The notes below the pieces were generated by a model. That model did not search any database. It was given only the letters and a program-made list of their open reading frames with translations, and had not been told where the DNA came from. From Epithemia pelagica (taxonomy: Eukaryota > Bacillariophyta > Bacillariophyceae > Surirellales > Surirellaceae), in assembly GCA_946965045.2 (NCBI GenBank), contig OX337232.1:372001-436000 (forward strand): a stretch of DNA of 64,000 nucleotides, given 5' to 3'. Each line of letters starts with the position of its first letter. The stretch's first letter is position 1. Positions 32,401 through 41,655 of this stretch are shown in pieces. Made by a program: the position numbers and the translations under genes.

Positions 32401-33435
32401 GTGCAGGGATATCACATGATTGATAGTTCCTTGGTTTTGCCACAGGTCCGATCCGACATTGAAGATCAATGTGGTAAAATTGCCAAGGGTCTTGCGGGGA
32501 AAGACCAGATGGTGACACAGGCACTGAACATGTTTCGACAAAAGTTTGACAATTTTACGCAGAGTATTGATAAAATGGACGTTTTGTTTGGGGCCTCCTT
32601 CTCCAAGTTGGAAGATGTGGGCAAACCCTTTACCCGGTGCGGCCTCACTCGACGGTACTTGTCCTACATTCCGGGTCCACCGGTACGCTTGTACAACAAG
32701 TATACCGAAACCGTATATCCTCTGCCAGCCGGAGGCGAAGTCAAACAATGGTCTGGAAGACATTGTCCCGTCGAAGGATGCAACTTTGAATTGTGTCTAT
32801 ACTCTGTGGGTCAACCAGCACGAACCTTTCCCCTTTGTCCTCGGTGTTTCAATGATCCAGAATGGGCCTTGAAGAGTGCGACCGACAACGTACCGACCGA
32901 TCCAGAGGATAAGGAAGATGCCGCCATGGAACGTAAATTGGCTCGCATGTCCAACAAGTCCGTGGCGGGGCGGTCTCTAGTGTTAGAGTGTCCCCTTCCG
33001 GACGAACATCCCTTGATTGAAGAAAATACAGTCAGCCCGGATCCCGACAGTGACGGTGTCTTGATTTTGGATCCCCATTTGGGTCCCAAGTGGCGCCTGG
33101 TGGCTACGCGGACGCCCACAATTGTTCATTTACCGCAACAACAACTTTCCAAAGTCACAATCTTGGACAAGGTGGATGATGTCTTGGGTGTGCATTGGAT
33201 GAAGATTGAGTTTAAGGAGGGTGCCAAAGATGTTCCCACCTTACCCGAGGGAGGCAATTCCTATTCGTGTTGCTTTGCGACGGACGAAATTCTAAAACCC
33301 CTCGTTCGCATTCATCATGGAACAGAACGAACCAAGGCGGCGGGACGTGGTCGAGGAGGCCGGGGTGGTCGAGGAGGTCGCGGTGGACGTGGAGGCCGAG
33401 GAGGAGGACGGGGTGGAAGAGTTGGACGACGATAA
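29443..33435 (+). CDS. TOP3B: DNA topoisomerase III beta, copy B
   Basis: A 1330-residue paralogue of the gene at 1901-5905. TOPRIM, the acidic DCDREGE triad and catalytic Tyr729 (YLSYPRTES) are all present, as are the RGG boxes at both ends. Differences from copy A are concentrated in the Asn/Gln/Gly-rich N-terminus (short in-frame indels) and in synonymous sites up to about 31298; from EPYWTLELA to the stop I see only three base differences and an identical protein. Both copies appear functional. The gene follows eEF3 by about 400 bp, with the same nearly invariant spacer as in copy A. Confidence 0.93.
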   Translation: MSENPDDPNQASTAAALQVDEAGGGGRGGRGGRGGGRGGGRGRGRGGRAGGRGRGRGGRGGGRRPSNNTKEEGLSAGQKQEHASESDTPESSPADTNPPATNNNNNNDKQASPGGRGGRGRGGRGSFQQQQHRGGGRGRGGRGRGRTDSAHESATTEDSAEEEKNQEQPMDANSNNDNNKGEPSGKMTSGRGRGQERRGPGRGRGRGRGSQNKNRHTEQDNAPDTDEPTTEPDATITETLTEQPKDTQTKQESNNNNNNKNSQSNNANKNKNQSKGKKHQNNATRGKNGQQENEQDPRNATIPPPENTNNNKNLPKDKQQDRSNNNNKKNNNQRNQDGPKGNNSKNNNKNQNNRSDKGPSAPSVPPSQSQQTSDINYGRGQSITILHVAEKPSIAQSIAAGLSSGSTSRSRGGKSLPVHDVTGPSFPKAPHAATCHHRITSVAGHVYALEFTSEFQSWDSVDPAELFTARTVQKAQQGSVVKHLQTEARNVDFIVLWMDCDREGENINFEVLNICQSLMKANTSNKSELSNYDRVYRAYFSAITPSDIQKAYKSLGKPDRNQALSVDARQELDLKVGVAFSRFQTRYFQGRYGDLDSTVLSYGPCQTPTLGFCVQRHIDIETFKPEPYWTLELAMIKRGRSLKATWDYGRSFQRNRVQQMVDQALNNDDDGSTPMAKVTSVVTKEKKQGRPIPLNTVALLKACSKALGIGPHAAMQTAERLYLSGYLSYPRTESTAYPKSFDIKGMLQQQTSDHRWGSHVRQLLSSGDTVKARGGVDMGDHPPITPCKAAREHELSGDMARIYEFVVRHCIASVSPDAVWKSTKVQFAIERLGGPKDVKGSFTLQGKELVSPGFLSILMHREYNDAADDDDDDVGDEQEGTIPEFVQGECIPLSNAGNTKAGTSDSKVTMTVATGTGMARGSLNIKERMTTAPGYLTESELIGKMEKHGIGTDASIPTHIQNIQNRKYCTLESGRRLVPSKLGLVLVQGYHMIDSSLVLPQVRSDIEDQCGKIAKGLAGKDQMVTQALNMFRQKFDNFTQSIDKMDVLFGASFSKLEDVGKPFTRCGLTRRYLSYIPGPPVRLYNKYTETVYPLPAGGEVKQWSGRHCPVEGCNFELCLYSVGQPARTFPLCPRCFNDPEWALKSATDNVPTDPEDKEDAAMERKLARMSNKSVAGRSLVLECPLPDEHPLIEENTVSPDPDSDGVLILDPHLGPKWRLVATRTPTIVHLPQQQLSKVTILDKVDDVLGVHWMKIEFKEGAKDVPTLPEGGNSYSCCFATDEILKPLVRIHHGTERTKAAGRGRGGRGGRGGRGGRGGRGGGRGGRVGRR

Positions 33436-33857
33436 ACGATACCAAATTGTGGGGAACCCACTCCACAAAAGCTACCAGCAGTAACGACAGACGTGGACAC
33501 GGAACGCATGTCAATACGATACGGCGATTTGGCGGTTGTCCTGTAGAACACATCCTTGTCTTTTTTTTTGTCAGCATTGGGTTCCTACGAAACCCTTGAA
33601 TTTTTCGAACCATGACAGTCATTGACGGTAGGATGGAGTTTCCTTGTCATCGTAGAAACATGTGTCGGTGGGTTGTTCCGCTACTGTTCCAGGGGCGGGA
33701 CCCATTTCCCATCCATCCAGTCGGAGCCGTGTGTCGACAAAACGGGAGGAGTTCGTGCCACACAAAAAAGTTGTCCGTGCGCAATTCCAAAATCATGGTG
33801 AATGGCGAGTCGCCGCGCGTTCTGGATAGAGGGCAAGGATAGATTTTTCGATAGGCC
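33436..33857. other. TOP3B 3' flank, copy B, with 172-bp difference
   Basis: Aligns with 5906-6160 of copy A except for 33458-33629, which A lacks. No terminal repeats are obvious at the borders of that segment, so insertion in B or deletion in A is undecided. The spacer then breaks at about 33858 where the retrotransposon starts. Confidence 0.7.
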
Positions 33858-33858
33858 C

Positions 33859-34112
33859 GCACCGTACCCATCAGGTCAAGAAGGGACCGACGGACGAACG
33901 CAGAAGAGAAGTTGACGTCATCACAGATACGAGTTCAAGGAATGAGTCATTGGTTGGTTGGGACTGTCGTGTAAAGTACACGTCAGCACAGAGTATGGCA
34001 TCCCAACCAACATGTGAATGAGGAAGTATGATCATAAGTTAATGGAAAGAGCTAACAGCGGCAGTGTCAAGGATCTGATCACCCATTGATCCTGTTGGCA
34101 GTTCTCTTTTCG
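33859..34112 (+). repeat. Split direct repeat A1
   Basis: 254 bp from gcaccgtacccat to gttctcttttcg, repeated at 42055-42308 with a constant offset of 8196. Confidence 0.95.
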
Positions 34113-34455
34113 TTTTCTTTTTTACTCCCTGACTGCCATTGCCAACCACTCTCTCGTTGTGTTTGTGTCGCTCCCTTCGGGTTTGCGCCGTTCGTGATGT
34201 TTGATTGGGCTGGGACGTCGGAATCCTCGCCCTCTGTGGGGTCGTCAGGTGAGTCCGTTTCTTGCAGGCGATGAGACCCAATGTGTTTTCATTCGAGGTT
34301 CTGGTGGTTCCGAAGGAGATGAGAACCCTACAATATTTGCAACTCCTACACTTCCGAGTTCGCTTATCCGAGAAGCGGAATGGTCTGAACTGGAAACAAG
34401 TCCGCGGAGTCTGGAAAGTTGGCAAGCCACCTTCTCTTCTTTGAAGGAATCGGCC

Positions 34456-36381
34456 ATGGCAGCGGGAAACGACGCTGTGGATGGCAGTGTGGTCGCTCAT
34501 GTTCTACAAGATACGAAGTCTGGCATCAACTTCGTCTATACGCCAGCACGAAAGAAAGTTCGTCTACAACCACGTAGTGATGATTCCATTCAAGGCCAAG
34601 ATGTTGCCTCAGGATCGTCGGACGGGTCCAACCTGGGTGATACCTTTGCGACGGTCAAGATGGAAAAGGCAGCAGCCTCCGTGTCTTTTATTGACGTACC
34701 AGAGGATTTGGGCAATCAACCCACTCCCGCGTTCCGAACGCTTTCTCAGGGAGCTTGGCGCGATTTACTGTCAAATGTGGCAGCACTCAAGACCGCTGTG
34801 GAAGAAGAAAAGTTGATTCGTCGAAGTTTTCGAGGCAAACATGATGAACAGCTCGACTCCGTTCATATGAAGCTTTCAGTTTTGCACGAGCTCTTGGGCG
34901 AGCGTCCAACCTCGTTTGGAACCCTGTCCGCTTTCGGTCTCATTGACCAATTGACTTCGTCAACGCACACTCTGGCTTCTATGTTGGAGGATACCAAGAA
35001 GTCCCCGCCTGGGTCTTTGTCATCTGACGTATTAGCACGGATTTCAACTCTGGAGGGTCATCTTGCAAATTTCAAGACCAACGTGGAAAAAATTGTGATG
35101 GAACAAATCGAACGTTTCATGACAACAGGTGATTTTCGTAGTCGTTTTGTGGAACCCACTATGCGACTCCTCACTGGCTCTTCGTTGACATCTGCGGACC
35201 CGGGTGGAAAATGGGATGGAGAACTGCGAGACTTAAAACGTCGCATTGGTTTGCTCGAGGCGGGAGGAAGTTCAGGTGCAACAGGCACACAAGCAACCAC
35301 ACCGTCGATGTTTGCATGGGGAACAACCTCTTCTTCGTCTCTTGCCCCCTCAACAACTGCTTCCGAAACTCCCGCAACCGGAGGTTCGGTAGTGACCGCT
35401 TTGAAGGAAGAAATTGCGAAGCTAAAGGCAGATGTCAAGGATTTACAAGAACAATCCGAATCCGACGCCATTGTGGTTGGATCAATCGTCTTCTCGTCAC
35501 GCAAGGCTTGCGACACCTGGCTTGCGTTACACACGGCGGTCGGAGATCCACACGTGTTCGTGGATGCAATTTCGCTTCTCTCCCTTGCTACTTCCGATGC
35601 GAGTCTGGACGAGGGGCAGGCCGCAAATCAGAGGGCAACCACAGCCAGGGTAAAGGACAAGACACCGTACCATACCGCGTACATAGCCTCTTTCAATTTG
35701 GAGGTGCCCCCTCTGTTGGGCAAAAGCAGTGACTCGTCCATGACAATCAATTCACGCGCTCTCGCAGGAGTTCCGAAATTCGTCGACTTTCATCCACCAT
35801 CGGGCCGCGAAGGCATCCATCAGAGAGTGCTTGATTACGTCAAGGATGGACGCAAGACTTTGGAGCAGGCCATCGGAGACCTTTTCGCATTCGGATCGGA
35901 ACCATCTAGTGTGGCTCGAGAACTCTTGCTCCTTAGCAAGACGTTCTGGGACGAGCTTTGCCACTGGATGGTCCGTTATCACAGGGAAATCAAGGAGGAA
36001 AGCGACGCGTCGGAACATGAGGTCTGGATCCTCATTTCACACTGCGTCCGCGCAGTGTTTAAAAGCTTGCGAGACGCTCGTGCCCCAGGAAGAGCCTCCA
36101 ACTCACCAGGAGGAATGCTCTGGGGCACTCTCAAAGCCCACGAGACAATGCGAGAATACAGGTCCCATGATTTCAGCGGACACCCAAAGATTGCTCTAAT
36201 TTTACATGAGCACCTCATCCGCTTTTCCACTCCGCGTTCCAAGTTTGACGAACTTCGAGTCTCCTTCGATGAGAAACTGGAAAAGGTTGCCCGCTCTGTT
36301 AATCAGGTAGTCTCTTCAGTCAACAAAAAGGGCTCGGGAGGAGGAAACAAGAGCGGATCAAATGGAGAAGCCAAGAAGTGA
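34456..36381 (+). CDS. Gag-like protein of the retroelement
   Basis: 641 residues from the first ATG in this frame (34456); the frame is open upstream to about 34201. No CCHC knuckle is visible. The protein is rich in helical, coil-like stretches (LSNVAALKTAVEEEKL, TALKEEIAKLKADVKDL) around a Ser/Thr/Ala-rich middle, and its C-terminus is basic and Gly/Ser-rich (KKGSGGGNKSG). Position ahead of reverse transcriptase is the basis for the Gag assignment. It ends at a UGA followed by CAG, after which the same frame stays open into pol. An ATG at 34197 in another frame would join this frame if 19 nt (34251-34269) were removed. Confidence 0.65.
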   Translation: MAAGNDAVDGSVVAHVLQDTKSGINFVYTPARKKVRLQPRSDDSIQGQDVASGSSDGSNLGDTFATVKMEKAAASVSFIDVPEDLGNQPTPAFRTLSQGAWRDLLSNVAALKTAVEEEKLIRRSFRGKHDEQLDSVHMKLSVLHELLGERPTSFGTLSAFGLIDQLTSSTHTLASMLEDTKKSPPGSLSSDVLARISTLEGHLANFKTNVEKIVMEQIERFMTTGDFRSRFVEPTMRLLTGSSLTSADPGGKWDGELRDLKRRIGLLEAGGSSGATGTQATTPSMFAWGTTSSSSLAPSTTASETPATGGSVVTALKEEIAKLKADVKDLQEQSESDAIVVGSIVFSSRKACDTWLALHTAVGDPHVFVDAISLLSLATSDASLDEGQAANQRATTARVKDKTPYHTAYIASFNLEVPPLLGKSSDSSMTINSRALAGVPKFVDFHPPSGREGIHQRVLDYVKDGRKTLEQAIGDLFAFGSEPSSVARELLLLSKTFWDELCHWMVRYHREIKEESDASEHEVWILISHCVRAVFKSLRDARAPGRASNSPGGMLWGTLKAHETMREYRSHDFSGHPKIALILHEHLIRFSTPRSKFDELRVSFDEKLEKVARSVNQVVSSVNKKGSGGGNKSGSNGEAKK

Positions 36382-39300
36382 CAGAATACAGGGAGTCTCA
36401 ACAAAGGAACCAAACGCAAACTATATGAAGATGAAGACCAAGCACAAAGTTCAGTTGAGACGACTTGGCTTACGGTTAGCGATGTTAAGCTAGCGAAGAG
36501 ATGTTGTCCAGACTCGCTTCCTCCAGAAAATGGCGTTCTGGAAAGTAAACAAGCACGCCTGCCTATAGGAACAAGTGGCTATACAGTCGGATTGGTGTGT
36601 AGAGATATCCCCTTTTGGTACTGGACAACATCTCTTTTGGGCCCTGTGATCTGGATAGATAGCTCGGGAGTGGCGCTAAAGGGCGAGGATACCATGCATC
36701 GAGAATGGATGTCTCTTCGGTTGGCGAAACCAAGAGCGAAAAGTTGGGGAAGTAAAAAGAGGAAGAGCGATGAAGTGTCGAAGTGTGGCGAAAATTCATC
36801 AAAGGAGGAAGGTGGCTTAAATTGTTATCCATCGACGAACATTGTGTTTTTCGATGGTATGGCTCCAGGTCCGAGTCACACAGTTTGGTCCACGAAAGAA
36901 TTGCAAGTTGTTGTTTGGTGGAAGAGCCGCCCCTCTGCTGGCCCCCCAACAAGTGAAGAGTGGTCCACCACACGAATGAGAATGGACCATGGAATTTTGG
37001 GAGGTGTCACCACCCGAGTGGATTGGTTGTACATAACCACAAAAACCACATCAACAGGTGTGACGAATTCAGCTTTCGAGAATTGGTGGGATGGTGCAGT
37101 AGACACCGGCTTGAAGTTCACCAGCGTTCGGGGTATAATAGATCATACCCTTCACGGACGCGTTAAAGCATCGGAAGATAACAAGACCTCTCTCATGAAT
37201 CGTAAGTTGGATTGGAAAAGGGACAAGTCCGCCCTGCACGTTCTCCCAAGCGTGTTCTCTCCAACAGGGTTGGTGTGTAGGAGGTTAGGAGTTCGAGAGC
37301 TTTCCCTCGCGCTCGACTTCCCTGCGATTCTAAGTAAACATGCACCAGAGGATGACCTGGAGCGATGGGTGGACCAGGTGGGCCCACCGTTCAAATCAAG
37401 AGTCCAGGTTGTCCACTTGATCCGTCGCTTCCTAACTCAACCTCGTGACTCAATGGGAGATCGAGACCGCCCCAATTTGAAAAAGACATCGTCAAGCAAC
37501 AAGGAAAAGCCTGGAATGAAAGAGTGGGATGAGCCATCCACTCTAGACGACATGGACCCTTCGTTGATTGTCGAATTATCTGATGAAATCAAGGACGAGG
37601 ATCGAAATTTGAAAGCCACGAAAGCAGACGACGCGGAAATCCCGTACCACCTTTGGAATGACAGAATTTTGGCAAAGTTCGGAGTTCAGTCGTTCACGGA
37701 GACTCAACGAAAGATCAAGGCGTTAGCATCAATTCGTAAGGGGGCGTTGATATATTGGAAAAGAAAGGTGGCCAACGATTTTTGGACCTGGTGGAGACTC
37801 CACAAGAAACAATTGGACGGTCAAGAGCAGAAAGCGTCACTCGATGCGGGGTTAAGCGCGATGCAGCATGTCTCTTTATCGTCATGGTGGGATTGGGACT
37901 CAGGCTCCTCACCTTTTTTCTGGAGGATGCCTGATCGAGTCTGGCATGTCGAAATGCGGGACGGCGTTAAACCCATGTGGATTGGTCGACCACCAAGATA
38001 CAGAATACCACAGAGGAACAACCCGGATGAGACAAGCAGAGGATTAGAAAAGAAGAAGATCAGCAAAGTTAGGAGCAGAGGGTACATCGCCCCACATGCT
38101 GGAATTCTATCACTCACCAGCTTTTTCTCCGTTCCAAAGGGCCCTACCGACATACGAATGGTGTATGATGGCACGAAGAGTGGCCTCAACGCGGCCTTGC
38201 ATGCGCCATGGTTCAGCTTAGCTACCGTTGACTCCATGCTTCGATCAGTTGATGTGTCCACGTGGTCGGTCGATAACGACTTTGGAGAAATGTTCCTGAA
38301 TTTCTGGATTCATCCAGAAATTCGGAAATATACAGGAGTGGATTTGACGGCCATGTTTGCAGAGGAGCTGGACAATAAAGCAGGCCAGAAAAGAAAGTGG
38401 GAGGCTTGGGTTCGTTGTGCAATGGGGATAACAGTGTCCCCATATCAGACGACACAGTGCTCCCAACGAGTCAAACGAGTTATCTTTGGATGTCGTTTTG
38501 ACAAGAAAAACATTTTTAGATGGGCAAGGGTGGAAATCAATTTGCCCGGGAGTCGCGAATATGACTCCTCCAAACCGTGGATTTGCAAGGTTCGAGAAGA
38601 CGGACAAATGGCAGTAGACATCCACACCTACGTCGATGATCTTCGGGGGACCGCTCCCAGTCGGGAGGAGGCATGGCTAGCCTCGAGTGCGATGGCGAAA
38701 GGAGCAGCCTTTTTCGGACTTCAAGATGCGGCACGAAAGCGGCGACCTCCAAGTCAAACCCCAGGAGCATGGGCAGGGGCCGTTGTAGAGACAACAGGTG
38801 ATGCCGTGTACAAAACTGTCTCGGCAGAAAGATGGAAAAAGACCAAGGGACTCGTCCAGAGGCTGGTCGAATGGGCAGCGAAAGAGGAGGAGATTGAGCG
38901 AAAGGAATTAGAGCGCATTCGTGGATTTCTGGTTTATGTCTCTCTGACATTTCAGAGCATGGTCCCTTACTTAAAAGGGATCCATTTGACTCTCGAGACT
39001 TGGAGACCAGACCGAAATGAGGAGGGATGGAGACTGCCACCAAAGGAACGAGAAGCGGTGCTGGCAGAGGAATCAAACAAAACCATTGCGTTTGGACCTG
39101 CTCCCTCCAAGGTAAAGAAAGCCAAGAGGTTCAACGACGACGTAGAAGCACTAGCGAACTTGACAGCCGGAGACACGCCACCGCGACTCTTAGCACGCCC
39201 AAGAAAGGGTTCACAAGTTGTGATTATTTTTGGTGATGCATCCGGTGAAGGCTTTGGAACGTCATTGTGGTTGTACGGGAGTGATGAGGTTGACACGGAA

Positions 39301-40158
39301 CATGGCCTCTGGACCCGCGAGTACGGAGCCCGTTCATCAAACTTTAGAGAATTGTACAATTTAATTCTCAGATTGGAGGCCTTGGTGACAAGCGGCCGAT
39401 TGAAGGTGGGGACCGAGGTTTTCTTGTTTACAGACAACTCTACGTCGGAGTCTGCTTTTTATCGGGGAACGTCTTCTTCGAGATTGCTGTTTGAGCTTGT
39501 CCTTCGAGCACGCAAGCTCGAAATGAACGGGAATGTCTTCTTGAGAGTAGTTTGGGTTGCCGGGACCAGAATGATAGACCAAGGCACGGACGGTCTATCA
39601 AGAGGAGATCTGCTGACGGGTGTAATGGCGGGCGATTCCATGTTATTTCACGTCCCACTGCACAAGAGCTCGGAAGAGCGATTCCCAGGCGCGATCGACT
39701 GGCTGATTCAATATACAGGCGGATTACAATGGAAGAAGCTAACGCCCCAACAGTGGTTCGACGAGGCATTCGAACGAGGATGTTTTGTGTGGAACCCGCC
39801 CCCCGCGATAGCAGACGTTGCGTTGGATTTGATGTGCGATTCACATCATATTCGTCCCGATAACTCCCATATCTTCGTTTGTCCTGCGCTTATGTCAAAT
39901 CGTTGGCGGAAGAAGCTCGGAAAAATTGCGGACATCGTCTTTACGATTCCGGTTGATTGTTGTTTGTGGTCAAAAGACCAACATGAACCTCTCATAGTCG
40001 CATTTGTTCACGCTCATCTTTTTCACAGGCCATGGCAAGTCTCAAGAGCGAGACATGTACTGGATGCGGTCCACGACGGTCTGTCAAAAGTGTGGTCATC
40101 CGATTCCCCCATTGACGGGCATTGTCTGCGCCAATTTTGGATGTACACGGGGTACTAG
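36382..40158 (+). CDS. Pol: reverse transcriptase and RNase H, in frame after gag UGA
   Basis: The frame continues from the codon after the gag UGA (36379-36381) without any stop for 1258 codons; its first ATG is at 36694, about 104 codons in. RT motifs: FFSVPKGPTDIRMVYDGTKS, VDNDFGEMFLNF, the catalytic HTYVDDLRG (Asp-Asp encoded at 38635-38640). RNase H follows with the acidic set in IFGDASGEGFG (39235), NFRELYNL, LFTDNSTSE and DQGTDGLSRG. This RT plus RNase H without methyltransferase fits Ngaro-type pol. Expression as a Gag-Pol fusion by UGA read-through is inference from the shared frame; independent initiation at 36694 is the alternative. The 3' end overlaps YR in the +1 frame. Confidence 0.85.
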   Translation, partial: QNTGSLNKGTKRKLYEDEDQAQSSVETTWLTVSDVKLAKRCCPDSLPPENGVLESKQARLPIGTSGYTVGLVCRDIPFWYWTTSLLGPVIWIDSSGVALKGEDTMHREWMSLRLAKPRAKSWGSKKRKSDEVSKCGENSSKEEGGLNCYPSTNIVFFDGMAPGPSHTVWSTKELQVVVWWKSRPSAGPPTSEEWSTTRMRMDHGILGGVTTRVDWLYITTKTTSTGVTNSAFENWWDGAVDTGLKFTSVRGIIDHTLHGRVKASEDNKTSLMNRKLDWKRDKSALHVLPSVFSPTGLVCRRLGVRELSLALDFPAILSKHAPEDDLERWVDQVGPPFKSRVQVVHLIRRFLTQPRDSMGDRDRPNLKKTSSSNKEKPGMKEWDEPSTLDDMDPSLIVELSDEIKDEDRNLKATKADDAEIPYHLWNDRILAKFGVQSFTETQRKIKALASIRKGALIYWKRKVANDFWTWWRLHKKQLDGQEQKASLDAGLSAMQHVSLSSWWDWDSGSSPFFWRMPDRVWHVEMRDGVKPMWIGRPPRYRIPQRNNPDETSRGLEKKKISKVRSRGYIAPHAGILSLTSFFSVPKGPTDIRMVYDGTKSGLNAALHAPWFSLATVDSMLRSVDVSTWSVDNDFGEMFLNFWIHPEIRKYTGVDLTAMFAEELDNKAGQKRKWEAWVRCAMGITVSPYQTTQCSQRVKRVIFGCRFDKKNIFRWARVEINLPGSREYDSSKPWICKVREDGQMAVDIHTYVDDLRGTAPSREEAWLASSAMAKGAAFFGLQDAARKRRPPSQTPGAWAGAVVETTGDAVYKTVSAERWKKTKGLVQRLVEWAAKEEEIERKELERIRGFLVYVSLTFQSMVPYLKGIHLTLETWRPDRNEEGWRLPPKEREAVLAEESNKTIAFGPAPSKVKKAKRFNDDVEALANLTAGDTPPRLLARPRKGSQVVIIFGDASGEGFGTSLWLYGSDEVDTEHGLWTREYGARSSNFRELYNLILRLEALVTSGRLKVGTEVFLFTDNSTSESAFYRGTSSSRLLFELVLRARKLEMNGNVFLRVVWVAGTRMIDQGTDGLSRGDLLTGVMAGDSMLFHVPLHKSSEERFPGAIDWLIQYTGGLQWKKLTPQQWFDEAFERGCFVWNPPPAIADVALDLMCDSHHIRPDNSHIFVCPALMSNRWRKKLGKIADIVFTIPVDCCLWSKDQHEPLIVAFVHAHLFHRPWQVSRARHVLDAVHDGLSKVWSSDSPIDGHCLRQFWMYTGY

Positions 40159-41572
40159 TCGGAGATGCACAGGAGCTTGGCATGCATCTTGTTACGTCCA
40201 AGATGCAGATGACCGATTCCCAGTACTTGAAGCGGGCGATCTGGACGACGCGTTGATAGATCCAAATGGGCTTGATGAATTTGAAGACGATGCATTGAGG
40301 TTCCAAGAAGCCAGGGAAGGTGACCATTTAATGTGTCCTTTCCAGTGCGACGAATGCATGTTTTACAACATGAAGGGTAGGTTTCAGCGAGAAGGATCGA
40401 AGGAAGATAAATTGTTGTCGGTCTGTGTGCGACGAGCGATCCTGGACGCTTTTTGGGCAAGAGAGCGATCAACGGTCGAGAAAAACTGGCGAGAAATGAG
40501 AAATTTGCAGAAAACCGCAAACTTGATCGGGTTAAGCGAGCCACTGCCGCAGCGAGGGCCTTTTGAGATTGGCGACTCTGTCGGGATGTCGATCGCTTGT
40601 ATACTCCTAATGAAGAGTCTCCAAGATGGTCGAAATTCAAAGCACATTCAATTCGAGACGGCAAGGAAGGTTCGGTCAGTTGTCTCGAACTTTATTCACA
40701 CGCTACCGGGAGGCACTGGTATGTCGACAATGGGCACAGGTGATAGGACGGCACTCATGTTTACGTCCAGCCCGACGAACAGTTTCTGGTTCAAGAGATT
40801 CATGGCGGGTTGCCATCGTCGAATGGGAGACGTTTGGATCCCGGATAGAGCGGTGACCTTGGAGGAAGTATTGTGTGGATTGAGTATTCTCGAAAAGGAA
40901 TGGGCCAATTTTCCACAAGGACAGAGAAAGATGGAGATCGCATTGACTGGGGCACTCGTCGTCATCGGATTTTGCGCTGCCCTGCGAGGGGAGGAAATTC
41001 CACAGGTAGACGTTGGATTGTTGCGAAAGCATTGGGAGGAAGGTGTGAATTGCAGCTCTGTGTCCCACGTTCCTCTAGCACTGGCAGGTCGGTTTAAACA
41101 AACTGACGGAACGTTTCGCTTATATATTCAACCATTGGCAGAAAAGTCAAGCTCGGGCATTGAAATCAGGAGGTGGATTGAGAGAGCAATAAGGGAACTG
41201 CATGTTCGAAAGGTCACTCAAGGACCATTGTTCAGACGGGTGTCAAAAACAGGAAAAATTCAACGAGCGTTGATCGGAGACCTCGACCATCTGTTTCATG
41301 GTCTCTGGAAACGAATCAAACATCAACGCCCGGACATTCTACCAGAAACAGTAAAGGTAGAAGAAGAATTTAGTGCAAGACGTTCCTTTCGTCGAGGAGC
41401 AACCACAACGGCGCAGAATCGAAAGCTGGGTCCCGAGGTTATTGAAATGAACAACCGCTGGCGGAAACATCTCCGCAGTCGAGGAGTCCTACCAGGAATG
41501 TCGATGATGGAAAGGTACACAGACGCGAAGGCTTCGGTCGAGGCGTTGATTCAATTCTCTGAAGGATTGTAA
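40055..41572 (+). CDS. Tyrosine recombinase of the retroelement
   Basis: 505 residues from the first ATG in frame (40055), overlapping the end of pol by 104 nt in the +1 frame. The catalytic set of a YR is recognisable: Arg311 in CAALRGEE, an R-S-F-R box at 443-446 where most relatives have H-x-x-R, an NRWR segment near the usual His/Trp position, and the nucleophile Tyr488 in MMERYTDA. It would integrate a circular cDNA. Unusual is the N-terminal Cys/His cluster: C10, C13, C25, C30, C38, H43, C46 and C94, C98, C101, resembling a PHD-type zinc finger. The frame is open upstream to at least 40004, just after a polypyrimidine-AG that could be a 3' splice site. Confidence 0.82.
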   Translation: MYWMRSTTVCQKCGHPIPPLTGIVCANFGCTRGTSRRCTGAWHASCYVQDADDRFPVLEAGDLDDALIDPNGLDEFEDDALRFQEAREGDHLMCPFQCDECMFYNMKGRFQREGSKEDKLLSVCVRRAILDAFWARERSTVEKNWREMRNLQKTANLIGLSEPLPQRGPFEIGDSVGMSIACILLMKSLQDGRNSKHIQFETARKVRSVVSNFIHTLPGGTGMSTMGTGDRTALMFTSSPTNSFWFKRFMAGCHRRMGDVWIPDRAVTLEEVLCGLSILEKEWANFPQGQRKMEIALTGALVVIGFCAALRGEEIPQVDVGLLRKHWEEGVNCSSVSHVPLALAGRFKQTDGTFRLYIQPLAEKSSSGIEIRRWIERAIRELHVRKVTQGPLFRRVSKTGKIQRALIGDLDHLFHGLWKRIKHQRPDILPETVKVEEEFSARRSFRRGATTTAQNRKLGPEVIEMNNRWRKHLRSRGVLPGMSMMERYTDAKASVEALIQFSEGL

Positions 41573-41655
41573 GAATCATTAAAAGACAAGGAATATGAGA
41601 AGGCAATACAAGCGGCGATGCAAGGAATGGAACGCAAGAGATACTATACCGAGAT

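Noticed and set aside
40004-40030. Polypyrimidine-AG before the recombinase as a proven 3' splice site
   Set aside because: No matching donor could be fixed, and the same bases are coding in pol; mentioned only as a possibility.
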